Source of the DNA: Lewinellaceae bacterium
Lineage (GTDB): Bacteria; Bacteroidota; Bacteroidia; Chitinophagales; Saprospiraceae
DNA length: 64,000 nucleotides
Direction of reading: 5' to 3'
Assembly (NCBI GenBank): GCA_020636095.1
Contig: JACJYN010000002.1
Location: forward strand, 1,178,001 to 1,242,000
Shown here: in pieces, positions 24,133-32,235 of the stretch
Layout: each line of letters begins with the position of its first letter
How positions within the stretch are numbered: the stretch's first letter is position 1
The notes under the pieces: model-generated
Told to the model about the DNA's origin: nothing
Database searches by the model: none
What the model saw: only the letters and a program-made list of their open reading frames with translations
Translations under genes and position numbers: made by a program

Positions 24133-25599
24133 TTATAAGCTTGGCTTTCCATCCCGTGGCTGAAAACGTTCGATATTACGAATCATTCTGTTAAAGATAA
24201 GAAAATGGAACGGCAATACCAGATACCAATACAAGCGGCCCCAAATCCCGGATGGCCGAAAGGTCGCCTTTTGGTGGAGCAGGTTTCTGCCCTCCTCCTC
24301 TGTGATGTGAAATTCGAGCCAGGCCTCGCCGGGCAATTTCATCTCTGCATACAGAAGCAGGCGTTTTTCTGCCTGGTCGGCCACCAATACCCTCCAGAAA
24401 TCCAGAGCGTCGCCGGAGTGGATTCGGTTTGGATGGGTGCGCCCGCGGCGCAGGCCAATACCCCCCACCATTTTATCGAGCAGCCCGCGAAGTTTCCACA
24501 AAATGTTGGCATAGTACCAGCCGCGCTCGCCGCCAATGGCGAGCACATTTCCCCAGGCCTGTTCTACGGAATTGTGCTCGATAACCACTTGTTTTATGTC
24601 TTCAAAACAACCGTGTTCCGGAACCTCGATGTACTGGTTCAGCGACCCTTTCTCCGAACTGGAAACCAGAGAATCTTTCCAACTCGAAACCACCATGTTC
24701 TGCTGAATCTTATCAAAGGCCAATTGCACTGCTTGATCGTAGGCAATGGGAACCATCCCCAGCTTTTGCATCAACCGGTTATCCCGGCATACCACGTCTA
24801 TCTTCATGCTATTGACCAGGTTGACCGCCAACTCATAGGTAGTGGAAGTGACAAAGTAAAGCCAGTAAGAAGAAAGGCGGGGCGTCATGATTGGAATGGT
24901 GAAGATGAACCGCCTCAGGCCGCGGACCCTTGCATATCCTTCCAGCATTTCTTTATAGGTCAGTATTTCACTACAACCAATATCGAAATTCTGGTTGTAA
25001 CAATCCTCGCGAAGCATTACGCCGGTCAGCAACTGTATAACATCGCGAATGGCAATCGGCTGACACCGCGTGTTGAGCCATTGGGGCGCCACCATCACCG
25101 GCAGTTTCTCCACCAGGTCGCGTATGATCTCAAAAGAAGCGCTACCGGAACCGATGATGATGCCGGCGCGCAGGGCGGTGAGCGGCGCCCTGCTTTCGTT
25201 AAGCACCTTCTCGACCTGCAGGCGGGATTCCAGGTGGCTGGACAACTCGTCATTATTGACGATCCCCGTAAGATAGATGACTTGCCGACAGGAGGACTGT
25301 TCCATATATTGCCGGAAATTCACAGCTGATCTTTCTTCAAGAGATTTGAAGTCATTGATTGCCGCCGACATAGAATGGATGAGGTAGTAAGCCACATCGA
25401 AATCCAGCGGCGCCGCATTGATATCGACTTCTTTCAGAAAGTCTACTTCAAAAACAGATACGCGGCCCTGCCATCCTCGTTTAAGTAGGTAATTTGAAGC
25501 ATTTCGCACGCAACAAATGACTTCGTGGCCTTCTTCCAGCAGTACGGGCAATAATCTTTTTCCAATATATCCGGTGGCGCCGGTGAGCAGAATGCGCAT
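24133..25599 (-). CDS. SDR-type NAD(P)-binding protein with DUF2867 domain
   Basis: A 488-residue protein with an N-terminal Rossmann domain of the atypical/extended SDR type (TGATGYIGKRLLPVLLEEGH, residues about 6-26; YLTGIVNN and LRAGIIIGSGSASFE later) up to about residue 300. A C-terminal DUF2867 domain follows (about 320-480, with RRGRTHPNRIHSGDALDFWRVL shown in part and RLLLYAEMKLPGEAWLEF). The N-terminal half resembles NmrA/complex-I-assembly-like SDRs. Two-domain proteins of this type are widespread and the substrate is unknown. It is read leftward, with the holin-like gene 18 nt downstream, and is divergent from sdaA. Confidence 0.9.
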   Translation of the reverse strand: MRILLTGATGYIGKRLLPVLLEEGHEVICCVRNASNYLLKRGWQGRVSVFEVDFLKEVDINAAPLDFDVAYYLIHSMSAAINDFKSLEERSAVNFRQYMEQSSCRQVIYLTGIVNNDELSSHLESRLQVEKVLNESRAPLTALRAGIIIGSGSASFEIIRDLVEKLPVMVAPQWLNTRCQPIAIRDVIQLLTGVMLREDCYNQNFDIGCSEILTYKEMLEGYARVRGLRRFIFTIPIMTPRLSSYWLYFVTSTTYELAVNLVNSMKIDVVCRDNRLMQKLGMVPIAYDQAVQLAFDKIQQNMVVSSWKDSLVSSSEKGSLNQYIEVPEHGCFEDIKQVVIEHNSVEQAWGNVLAIGGERGWYYANILWKLRGLLDKMVGGIGLRRGRTHPNRIHSGDALDFWRVLVADQAEKRLLLYAEMKLPGEAWLEFHITEEEGRNLLHQKATFRPSGIWGRLYWYLVLPFHFLIFNRMIRNIERFQPRDGKPSL

Positions 25600-25775
25600 G
25601 TGGTTGGTTTGTATAATAGAACGGCGAGGGAGCGGCAGTGTTCAATGGAAAATGGATGTTCTCGGGCTTTTGTTCGATTGTTTTATAGCTGAATTATTAT
25701 ATTGCTAAATTGTTTTATGGCTTGGCGAGTGTTGAGCCGTTTACATCGTACACCACTGAGTAAAAGCCTTAACCA

Positions 25776-27200
25776 ATGGAACCAATAAGCGTATTCGATA
25801 TGCTCAAGATAGGTGTGGGCCCCTCCAGCTCTCATACACTGGGGCCCTGGCGCGCCGCTGAGCGATTCTGGAAAGAGCTGCAGGCCGAGGGCCTGCTGGC
25901 AGCCACCCACCGGGTCAAAGCCCACCTGTACGGCTCACTGGCGCTTACGGGTGTAGGGCATGGCACCGATATTGCAGTCCTGCTGGGACTCTGCGGGCAG
26001 GACCCCGAAACCATTCCGGTGGAAGACGTACAGCGTATACCCCAGCAGGCCGCTGCCAGGCAAATGCTCCGCCTGGGCGGTCGCCACCCTATTTCCTTCG
26101 ACCCGGCAGAGGCCATTGAATTCCACTATTCGGAACGCCTGCCGGGCCACGCCAACGGGCTGGTATTCGATGCCTTCGACGAGCACGGTGAACGCCTGCA
26201 TTCCGGTACTTACTACTCTGTAGGCGGCGGCTTTGTTGTAAAAGAAGGTGAGAAAAAACAGGAAAACCCCGTCCAGTTGCCCCACCCCATTGCGACCGCC
26301 CGGGAGCTGGCCGGTTATTGCGCCAGCCACCATGCCGCTATTTGGGAAGTGGTGATGGAAAATGAAAAAACCTGGCGCCCCGCTTCGGAAGTCAAGGCCG
26401 GCCTCCTGCGCATCTGGGATGTGATGAAAGAATGCGTTTACCGCGGCTGCCATACCCGGGGAATCCTGCCCGGTGGGCTGGAGGTAAGCCGCCGCGCCGC
26501 CGACATCCAGGATAAGCTGCGCCTGCCCTGTAACCACAGCAATGCCGACGAGTGGATACGCTGCCTCGTTCGCTGCGATTTTGAATTCTCCAAAGTGCTC
26601 AAATGGATCGGCTGCTTCGCTATGGCCGTCAACGAAGAAAACGCCAACTTCGGCCGCATCGTGACGGCGCCTACCAACGGGGCCGCCGGAGTTATCCCCG
26701 CCGTGCTCCTCTACTACCTCTCCTTCACAGAGAAGGACGTTACCGATGACGACATCGTCAAATTCCTGCTGGTGGCAGGAGAGGTCGGCAGCATCTTTAA
26801 AAAAGGCTCCACCATTTCGGCGGCCATGGGGGGCTGTCAGGCCGAGATCGGCGTCTCCTCCGCTATGGCCGCCGCCGCCCTCGCCGAAGGATTGGGCGGC
26901 AGCCCCGCCCAGGCGCTGATGGCCGCCGAGATCGCCATGGAACACCACCTGGGCCTGACCTGCGACCCCATCGGCGGCCTGGTGCAGGTACCCTGCATCG
27001 AACGCAACAGCATGGGCGCCATCAAGGCCATCACCGCTGCTAATATAGCATTGGATAGCGACCCGGAAAAGGCCCGCGTCCACCTCGATGAATGCATCAA
27101 AACCATGTGGGAAACCGCTCAGGATATGAACACCAAGTATAAGGAAACCTCCCAGGGAGGGCTGGCTGTGAATATTTCCATTAAGGTGCCGGAGTGTTAG
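25776..27200 (+). CDS. sdaA: L-serine ammonia-lyase, single-chain iron-sulfur type
   Basis: A 474-residue enzyme converting L-serine to pyruvate and ammonia using a labile [4Fe-4S] cluster. The beta domain opens with SVFDMLKIGVGPSSSHTLGPW, the family signature. The alpha domain has APTNGAAGVIPAVL, the KKGSTISAAMGGCQAEIGVSS stretch (shown in part) and GLTCDPIGGLVQVPCIERN. Candidate cluster cysteines are in MGGCQAE, LTCDP and VPCIE. The fused beta-alpha order is that of E. coli SdaA and the length is typical. The start at 25776 (MEPISVFDML) fits. HypF begins 110 nt downstream on the same strand. Confidence 0.95.
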   Translation: MEPISVFDMLKIGVGPSSSHTLGPWRAAERFWKELQAEGLLAATHRVKAHLYGSLALTGVGHGTDIAVLLGLCGQDPETIPVEDVQRIPQQAAARQMLRLGGRHPISFDPAEAIEFHYSERLPGHANGLVFDAFDEHGERLHSGTYYSVGGGFVVKEGEKKQENPVQLPHPIATARELAGYCASHHAAIWEVVMENEKTWRPASEVKAGLLRIWDVMKECVYRGCHTRGILPGGLEVSRRAADIQDKLRLPCNHSNADEWIRCLVRCDFEFSKVLKWIGCFAMAVNEENANFGRIVTAPTNGAAGVIPAVLLYYLSFTEKDVTDDDIVKFLLVAGEVGSIFKKGSTISAAMGGCQAEIGVSSAMAAAALAEGLGGSPAQALMAAEIAMEHHLGLTCDPIGGLVQVPCIERNSMGAIKAITAANIALDSDPEKARVHLDECIKTMWETAQDMNTKYKETSQGGLAVNISIKVPEC

Positions 27201-27250
27201 GGAGGGGGAGAAGGAGGGAGGGGTGAGGGGTGAGGGAGTGAGGGAGGGAG
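27198..27250 (+). repeat. GA-rich GAGGG tract between sdaA and hypF
   Basis: A purine-only or nearly purine-only tract made of GAGGG, GAGGGGT and GAGGGAGT units lies directly after the sdaA stop. It has no coding sense. An AC-rich tract resembling the right arm of the GTTGTT hairpins follows at 27271-27305. Confidence 0.6.
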
Positions 27251-27309
27251 ATAGATTCTTCCGGAAATCCAAAACGAACAACCCACAACAAATAACAGCA
27301 AACCCATTA

Positions 27310-29733
27310 ATGCCAACCTATCATATACATATAGAAGGGCAGGTGCAGGGCGTTGGTTTCCGGCCCTTCGTCTATCGAATGGCCCTCGAGTTGGGCCTTA
27401 GCGGATGGGTGAGCAATACCAATGACGGCGTGCACGTCGAGGTAGATGCTACGCCGGAGAAAGCTGACATTTTTTACCGACGCCTGGTCGCAGAGGCTCC
27501 CCTCATGTCGCTTATTCTCCGGCACACTCTCCGTGAAACAGCACGTAAGAGGTTCCTCGATTTCCAGATCGTTCCTAGCCAGGAAGGAGGGCCCGCGCGG
27601 TTGCTGCTCACACCCGACTTTGCCATCTGCGAAGACTGCCGCCGCGAACTGCTCCAAACGGATAACCGCCGCTTCGGCTATCCCTTTATTACCTGCACGA
27701 ACTGCGGGCCTCGGTTTTCCATCATCAACCGGCTTCCTTATGACCGCGAACGCACCACCATGGCGCCCTTCGTGATGTGCCCGGATTGCCGTTCGGAATA
27801 CAATAACCCCCTGGACCGGCGCTATTTCTCCCAAACCAACTCCTGCACGGCCTGCAGCATCCAACTGGCCCTCCATCAAGCGGACAAAAGCCTGGTTTCC
27901 ACCGCCCCCCATGATATTCCGGCTACCATCCCAGCGTTGGACGAGAGCCGGAAATCGGAAGCCGGAAGCCGGAATGGCGCCGGGCTTTCCGCCGCTATTC
28001 TGAAAAAAATACATAGCCTGTGGCTGGAAGGAAAGATCATTGCCATCAAAGGGATCGGCGGCTTCCTGCTCACTTGCGACGCCACCAACCCCCATGCCGT
28101 CGAAGAACTGCGCCGGCGCAAGCACCGCCCTGCCAAGCCTTTTGCCCTGATGTACCCCGGCATCCCTTCCTTACGACAGGATGCTGAAGTTTCCGAAGAG
28201 GCGGAAAAATTATTACGGTCACCGGCCGCGCCCATCGTGCTGCTGCCGGTGAAGCCCAGCCCAGCCTCGGGAATTGCCGTGGAGCCGATCGCTCCCGGGC
28301 TGGTGCAGATCGGAGCCATGCTTCCCTACGCACCACTCTATGAATGGCTGCTTCGATCATTCCAGCGGCCCATCATAGCTACCAGTGGCAACATCAGCGG
28401 GGCTCCTATTTGTTATGAAAACGAGGACGCTCAGAATAGCCTTGGCGGGATCGCCGACTACCTGCTGCTCAACGATCGCGACATTGCTACTCCCCAGGAT
28501 GATAGCGTGATCCGCCTGAGCCCGCAGTACGGAGTTCCGGTTTATCTGCGGCGCTCGCGAGGGTATGCTCCTACGCTGCTTCCCTCTACCCCGCCGGCCG
28601 GAGAAGAAGTGGTGCTGGCCACCGGCGCCGAGCTCAAGAGCACCTTCACCCTGCTGCAGGCCGGCAACTACTACGCCAGCCAGTATCTGGGCAGCCTCGG
28701 AACGCTGGAGAGCCAGGAGCGCTTTCGGGAAACAACCCAACACTTTCTCTCCCTTTTTGACGTACAGCCGGATGTCGTCCTAACCGACAAACATCCTGCC
28801 TATTTCAGCACTCAACTGGGACGGGAGCTGGCTGAACAGTGGGGCGTTCCCCTACACGCCTTCCAGCACCATATCGCCCACTTTGCCGCCCTCCTGGGAG
28901 AGCATGGCCTGCTGGATTCGGAAGAGCCTGTATTGGGCATCGTCTGGGACGGCCTGGGGCTGGGCGATGACGATCAGATTTGGGGCGGAGAATTTTTCCT
29001 CTACGAAGGATACGAATTCCATCGCTTTTCACAATTTGAATATTTCGACTACTCCCTGGGCGATAAAATCGCCCGTGAGCCGCGTTTGGCCGCCCTGATG
29101 GCCGCCCGTGGCGTGGAGGAGGCGGAAGCATGGCTGCGCCCCAAGTTCAGCCCTACCGAGTGGCATGTCTACCAGAAGTTGATGGAAAAGCCGGCCCGCA
29201 TCCATTCCTCGAGCGTAGGACGCCTGTTTGACGCCGCCGCCAGCCTGCTCACCGGAAAAGATGTATGTAGCTTCGAGGGAGAAGCCGCCATGCTGCTGGA
29301 ACAAATGGCCCAGCGCTATTGCCGAAAGAACGGACTCGAAATGGAACCCTTTGACGGCTGCCTGCCCGATGGCGGCGCTCCTGTTTCCACCTCCCGGCTT
29401 ATGGCCGGCATTGTGAAAGGCCTCGCCAGGGGGGAAGAGCGGGAGTATATCGCCGCCAAATTCCATTATACATTGATCAAGGCTGTTCAGATGGTGGCGC
29501 AGCGGGCCGCCGTGTCCAAACTGGCCTTCAGCGGAGGCGTCTTTCAAAATGCGCTACTGGTGGATATGGCCCACCATCAATTGGAGGGGCCTTTCCAACT
29601 CTACTTCCACCGCTGGTTGTCGCCCAATGATGAAGGGGTTTCCTTCGGACAACTGATGGCCTATTTTATTCAAAAAAAACGAAGTGCATTACTCCACAGG
29701 CCGGGCCTCACTAAAGAGAAAGGCAAAAAATAA
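27310..29733 (+). CDS. hypF: Carbamoyltransferase HypF (NiFe hydrogenase maturation)
   Basis: An 807-residue protein that makes carbamoyl-AMP from carbamoyl phosphate and ATP and transfers the carbamoyl group to HypE. Domains in order: acylphosphatase-like (about 1-90, with GQVQGVGFRPFVYRMA), two C4 zinc fingers (CEDCRRELL...TCTNCGP and CPDCRSEY...CTACS, about 105-190), YrdC-like ATP site (about 230-410, KGIGGFLLTCDATN, KPFALMYP, TSGNISGAP) and a Kae1-like domain (about 450-790, with the HHIAHFAALLGEHG metal motif, GIVWDGLGLGDD and FSGGVFQN). At about 806 residues it is longer than usual; a CGGAAGCCGGAA repeat encodes part of the linker near residues 212-222. The start at 27310 (MPTYHIHIEGQVQ) fits the family. 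hypE follows 106 nt downstream. Confidence 0.95.
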   Translation: MPTYHIHIEGQVQGVGFRPFVYRMALELGLSGWVSNTNDGVHVEVDATPEKADIFYRRLVAEAPLMSLILRHTLRETARKRFLDFQIVPSQEGGPARLLLTPDFAICEDCRRELLQTDNRRFGYPFITCTNCGPRFSIINRLPYDRERTTMAPFVMCPDCRSEYNNPLDRRYFSQTNSCTACSIQLALHQADKSLVSTAPHDIPATIPALDESRKSEAGSRNGAGLSAAILKKIHSLWLEGKIIAIKGIGGFLLTCDATNPHAVEELRRRKHRPAKPFALMYPGIPSLRQDAEVSEEAEKLLRSPAAPIVLLPVKPSPASGIAVEPIAPGLVQIGAMLPYAPLYEWLLRSFQRPIIATSGNISGAPICYENEDAQNSLGGIADYLLLNDRDIATPQDDSVIRLSPQYGVPVYLRRSRGYAPTLLPSTPPAGEEVVLATGAELKSTFTLLQAGNYYASQYLGSLGTLESQERFRETTQHFLSLFDVQPDVVLTDKHPAYFSTQLGRELAEQWGVPLHAFQHHIAHFAALLGEHGLLDSEEPVLGIVWDGLGLGDDDQIWGGEFFLYEGYEFHRFSQFEYFDYSLGDKIAREPRLAALMAARGVEEAEAWLRPKFSPTEWHVYQKLMEKPARIHSSSVGRLFDAAASLLTGKDVCSFEGEAAMLLEQMAQRYCRKNGLEMEPFDGCLPDGGAPVSTSRLMAGIVKGLARGEEREYIAAKFHYTLIKAVQMVAQRAAVSKLAFSGGVFQNALLVDMAHHQLEGPFQLYFHRWLSPNDEGVSFGQLMAYFIQKKRSALLHRPGLTKEKGKK
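27945..27975 (+). repeat. In-frame CGGAAGCCGGAA repeat inside hypF
   Basis: GAGCCGGAAATCGG is followed by two further CGGAAGC units. It encodes ESRKSEAGSRN in the linker between the zinc fingers and the YrdC domain. A related CCGGCTTCCGG motif occurs between genes at 61782-61795. Confidence 0.5.
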
Positions 29734-29839
29734 TGGCCGGAATCATCTGAAATACCAGATTAACTTGTTTATTTCATAGCCATTTGGCCCGGAGCCTTAA
29801 AGAGATATGCATGAACACCCTTCACAATCAACCTGGACT

Positions 29840-30898
29840 ATGAGTAAGAAGAATATAAAAATACAACTGGACTGCCCCATGCCGGAAATGGACTTTGACA
29901 TCATCACCATGGGCCATGGCAGTGGCGGGCTGCTAACCAACAAACTACTGGAAAGCGGGGTTTTCAACCTCCTGAAAAACGAAAAACTGGACACCCACCA
30001 CGATGGCGCCCTCCTCACGCTCGAAGGGACTACCGCCTTTTCTACCGACAGCTTTGTCATTTCTCCCATTTTCTTTCCCGGCGGCAATATCGGCGAATTG
30101 GCAGTCAATGGAACCGTCAATGATGTAGCCATGTGTGGCGCTATTCCGAAATATATCTCCCTGAGCTTCATCCTGGAAGAAGGCCTGCGGATGGAAGAAT
30201 TCTGGGATATTCTCGTCGCCGTCAAAGGCGCCTGTGAACGCGCCGGCGTGATGGTCGTTACGGGAGACACCAAAGTAGTGGAAAAAGGCAAGGGCGACAA
30301 GGTGTTCGTCAACACAACCGGCATCGGGCCGCTGCACCCCCAGGCAGACATCAGCCCGGCCCGCATCCGGGCGGGAGACAAGATCGTCCTGAGCGGCAAC
30401 CTGGCTACCCACGGAGTGGCGATTCTCTCCGTACGGCAGGGATTGGAGTTTGAATCGGATATCGAAAGCGACACCTGCAACCTCAACCACACCGTTAAGG
30501 CCCTGCTGGATGATTTCGGCAAGGATATTCACCTGTTGCGCGACCCTACCCGGGGAGGGGTAGCCACCGTACTGAATGAAATAGCGCGGGACACAAAACT
30601 GGGCATAGAACTGCAGCAACGTTTCTTACCGGTAGATGAACAAGTGGAAGGCGCCTGCGAAATTCTTGGCCTGGATCCCCTCTATGTCGCTAATGAGGGC
30701 ATATTTATCGCTGTAGTCAATGCAGCAATTGCGGAACCCTTCACCGAAAAACTACGTACACTAGATCACGGGCAGAACGCCGTTATCATCGGCGAAATGG
30801 TGGAAGCGCACCCCCGGCAGGTAGTGCTGGGCAGCAGTATCGGCGGCAAGCGAGTGGTCAATATGCCGATCGGGGAGCAACTGCCGAGAATCTGTTAA
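29840..30898 (+). CDS. hypE: Hydrogenase expression/formation protein HypE
   Basis: A 352-residue protein that receives the carbamoyl group from HypF on its C-terminal cysteine and dehydrates it to the thiocyanate that supplies cyanide ligands for NiFe centres. The N-terminal TMGHGSGGLLTNKLL, the middle GAIPKYISLSF...GDTKVVEKG pattern and DPTRGGVATVLNEIA of the PurM-like fold are present. The chain ends exactly in the functional PRIC tail. The start at 29840 (MSKKNIKIQL) was chosen over 29807 because it begins the conserved region. No hypA-D or hydrogenase subunit gene is in the window, so the partner enzyme must be encoded elsewhere if present. Confidence 0.95.
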   Translation: MSKKNIKIQLDCPMPEMDFDIITMGHGSGGLLTNKLLESGVFNLLKNEKLDTHHDGALLTLEGTTAFSTDSFVISPIFFPGGNIGELAVNGTVNDVAMCGAIPKYISLSFILEEGLRMEEFWDILVAVKGACERAGVMVVTGDTKVVEKGKGDKVFVNTTGIGPLHPQADISPARIRAGDKIVLSGNLATHGVAILSVRQGLEFESDIESDTCNLNHTVKALLDDFGKDIHLLRDPTRGGVATVLNEIARDTKLGIELQQRFLPVDEQVEGACEILGLDPLYVANEGIFIAVVNAAIAEPFTEKLRTLDHGQNAVIIGEMVEAHPRQVVLGSSIGGKRVVNMPIGEQLPRIC

Positions 30899-30978
30899 GC
30901 AGAAGGTTAAAGTCCCCGTTTCATCTGGAAAAACGCAACATAGGCCCTAATTTACTTTTTCTAATACCAACGAGTAAC

Positions 30979-31536
30979 ATGAAAAAGATCGAACTAAACG
31001 TACTAGGACAGGCTCGCAGTGAATCCGCCCCGGACCACTTTGCGCTCATACTGGAAGAACCCAAAGGCGGCCGCCGCCTACCCATCATCATCGGCCCTTT
31101 CGAAGCCCAGTCTATCGCTATCGCTCTGGAGAAAGTGGACACCGGCCGGCCGATGACTCACGACTTGCTCAAAAACACCATTGAGGCTCTCGGGGCCACC
31201 CTCTCAGAAGTACTGATCGACAGTATCCGCGATGGGGTCTTCCACGCCAAACTGGTTTGTAAAAAAGACATTGGCCAGGTAGTGGAGATCGATACCCGCA
31301 CCTCCGACGCCATCGCCCTGGCGGTCCGCTTTGGGTGCCCGATATTTACCTTCTCCGAGGTGATGAGGGAGGCTTCTATTGCCACAGAAGCCCCCCCTGC
31401 CGAGCCGCCCAAGACGAAAGGCGCCCTGCAGGAATATTCGGCGCCCCAGTTGGAAGAGCTGCTCCAAAAAGCCCTGGAGAGAGAGGATTACGAAAGTGCC
31501 GCCAAGATTCGGGATGCGATGAAGAATAAAGAATAA
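30979..31536 (+). CDS. Bifunctional nuclease (DUF151) with C-terminal UVR motif
   Basis: A 185-residue protein whose first 135 residues match the DUF151 bifunctional-nuclease family (LILEEPKGGRRLPIIIGPFEA, then VFHAKLV, DTRTSDAIALAVRFGCPIF). A spacer (APPAEPPKTKG) leads to a UvrB/UvrC-type UVR helical hairpin at about 152-183 (LEELLQKALEREDYESAAKIR). The UVR motif mediates UvrB-UvrC contact in excision repair and is known in this Bacteroidota branch of DUF151 proteins, suggesting a role near DNA or protein quality control; the true substrate is unclear. It follows hypE by 80 nt and converges on pdeM, with only 4 nt between the two stops. Confidence 0.9.
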   Translation: MKKIELNVLGQARSESAPDHFALILEEPKGGRRLPIIIGPFEAQSIAIALEKVDTGRPMTHDLLKNTIEALGATLSEVLIDSIRDGVFHAKLVCKKDIGQVVEIDTRTSDAIALAVRFGCPIFTFSEVMREASIATEAPPAEPPKTKGALQEYSAPQLEELLQKALEREDYESAAKIRDAMKNKE

Positions 31537-31540
31537 TCGC

Positions 31541-32218
31541 TCATACTTCCAACACCTCGTCGCCGGCAATGACGAAAACCTGATCGCCGGCTTTAGGCCA
31601 CACCTTGCCCATACCTGTGAACGCTCCGAAGGCAGGCAGAATACCCTGATCTTTACCAAAATAGAAACAGGCCAACCGGGCGCGCTGCCGCCCATTGCCT
31701 CGCAAATAAACACAGGGATGGATATGGCCGGCCAGGTTGTAAAAAGATGCCGGAACCTCCTCCAGCGGGTGATGCGTAAGCAGGAACGGAGGCAATTCCA
31801 GCCCATCCGTATATACTTCCAGGTTGGCCTGCCGATAGTGGCCCTCCGGCAAAATATCGTGATTGCCTAAGACCAACTCAAACCGAACCGAGCTGAATTG
31901 CGCCATCAGTTGGCAAAACTCCTCCCATTCCTGGTTGTAATCGCTGTGAAAAAGATCTCCCAGAAAGACCACCCGCCGGGGCTGCAGATCGAGCAGCAGG
32001 CTGATGAGCCGGTCCCAGTTGACATGGCTCACATGAGCGGGAACCGGCAGGCCCTCCCGCCGGAAATGAGCTGCTTTTCCGAGGTGCAGGTCTGCCAGAA
32101 GCAAGGCTCCCTCCGCCGGCCAGTAGGCCGCCTTGAAAGGGTGGAGCAGCAGGGTTTCTCCAGCTACCGTTGCCTCCAACCGGCCTTTGTTGTGCCCATC
32201 GTTTTTCATGAGGAGCAA
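31541..32218 (-). CDS. pdeM: Ligase-associated DNA damage response endonuclease PdeM
   Basis: A 225-residue calcineurin-type metallophosphoesterase. Metal-site motifs occur in order: LLLADLHLGKAAHFRREG (DxH), VVFLGDLFHS (GDxxH), LVLGNHD, LLTHHP and GHIHPCV. This layout and length match the PdeM protein of the ligase-associated repair set, usually found with an ATP-dependent ligase, an Lhr-like helicase and an MBL-fold exonuclease. The helicase is about 5.4 kb upstream on the same strand; the ligase and exonuclease are not in the window. ATG codons at 32218 and 32209 are both possible starts. It lies 17 nt after the TPR lipoprotein gene, so cotranscription with it is likely. Confidence 0.9.
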   Translation of the reverse strand: MLLMKNDGHNKGRLEATVAGETLLLHPFKAAYWPAEGALLLADLHLGKAAHFRREGLPVPAHVSHVNWDRLISLLLDLQPRRVVFLGDLFHSDYNQEWEEFCQLMAQFSSVRFELVLGNHDILPEGHYRQANLEVYTDGLELPPFLLTHHPLEEVPASFYNLAGHIHPCVYLRGNGRQRARLACFYFGKDQGILPAFGAFTGMGKVWPKAGDQVFVIAGDEVLEV

Positions 32219-32235
32219 AGGTAGGCAGAAAATTC

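Noticed and set aside
25935..27281. 448-residue minus-strand frame opposite sdaA
   Set aside because: Fully antisense to a well-recognised L-serine ammonia-lyase; Gly/His-rich shadow.
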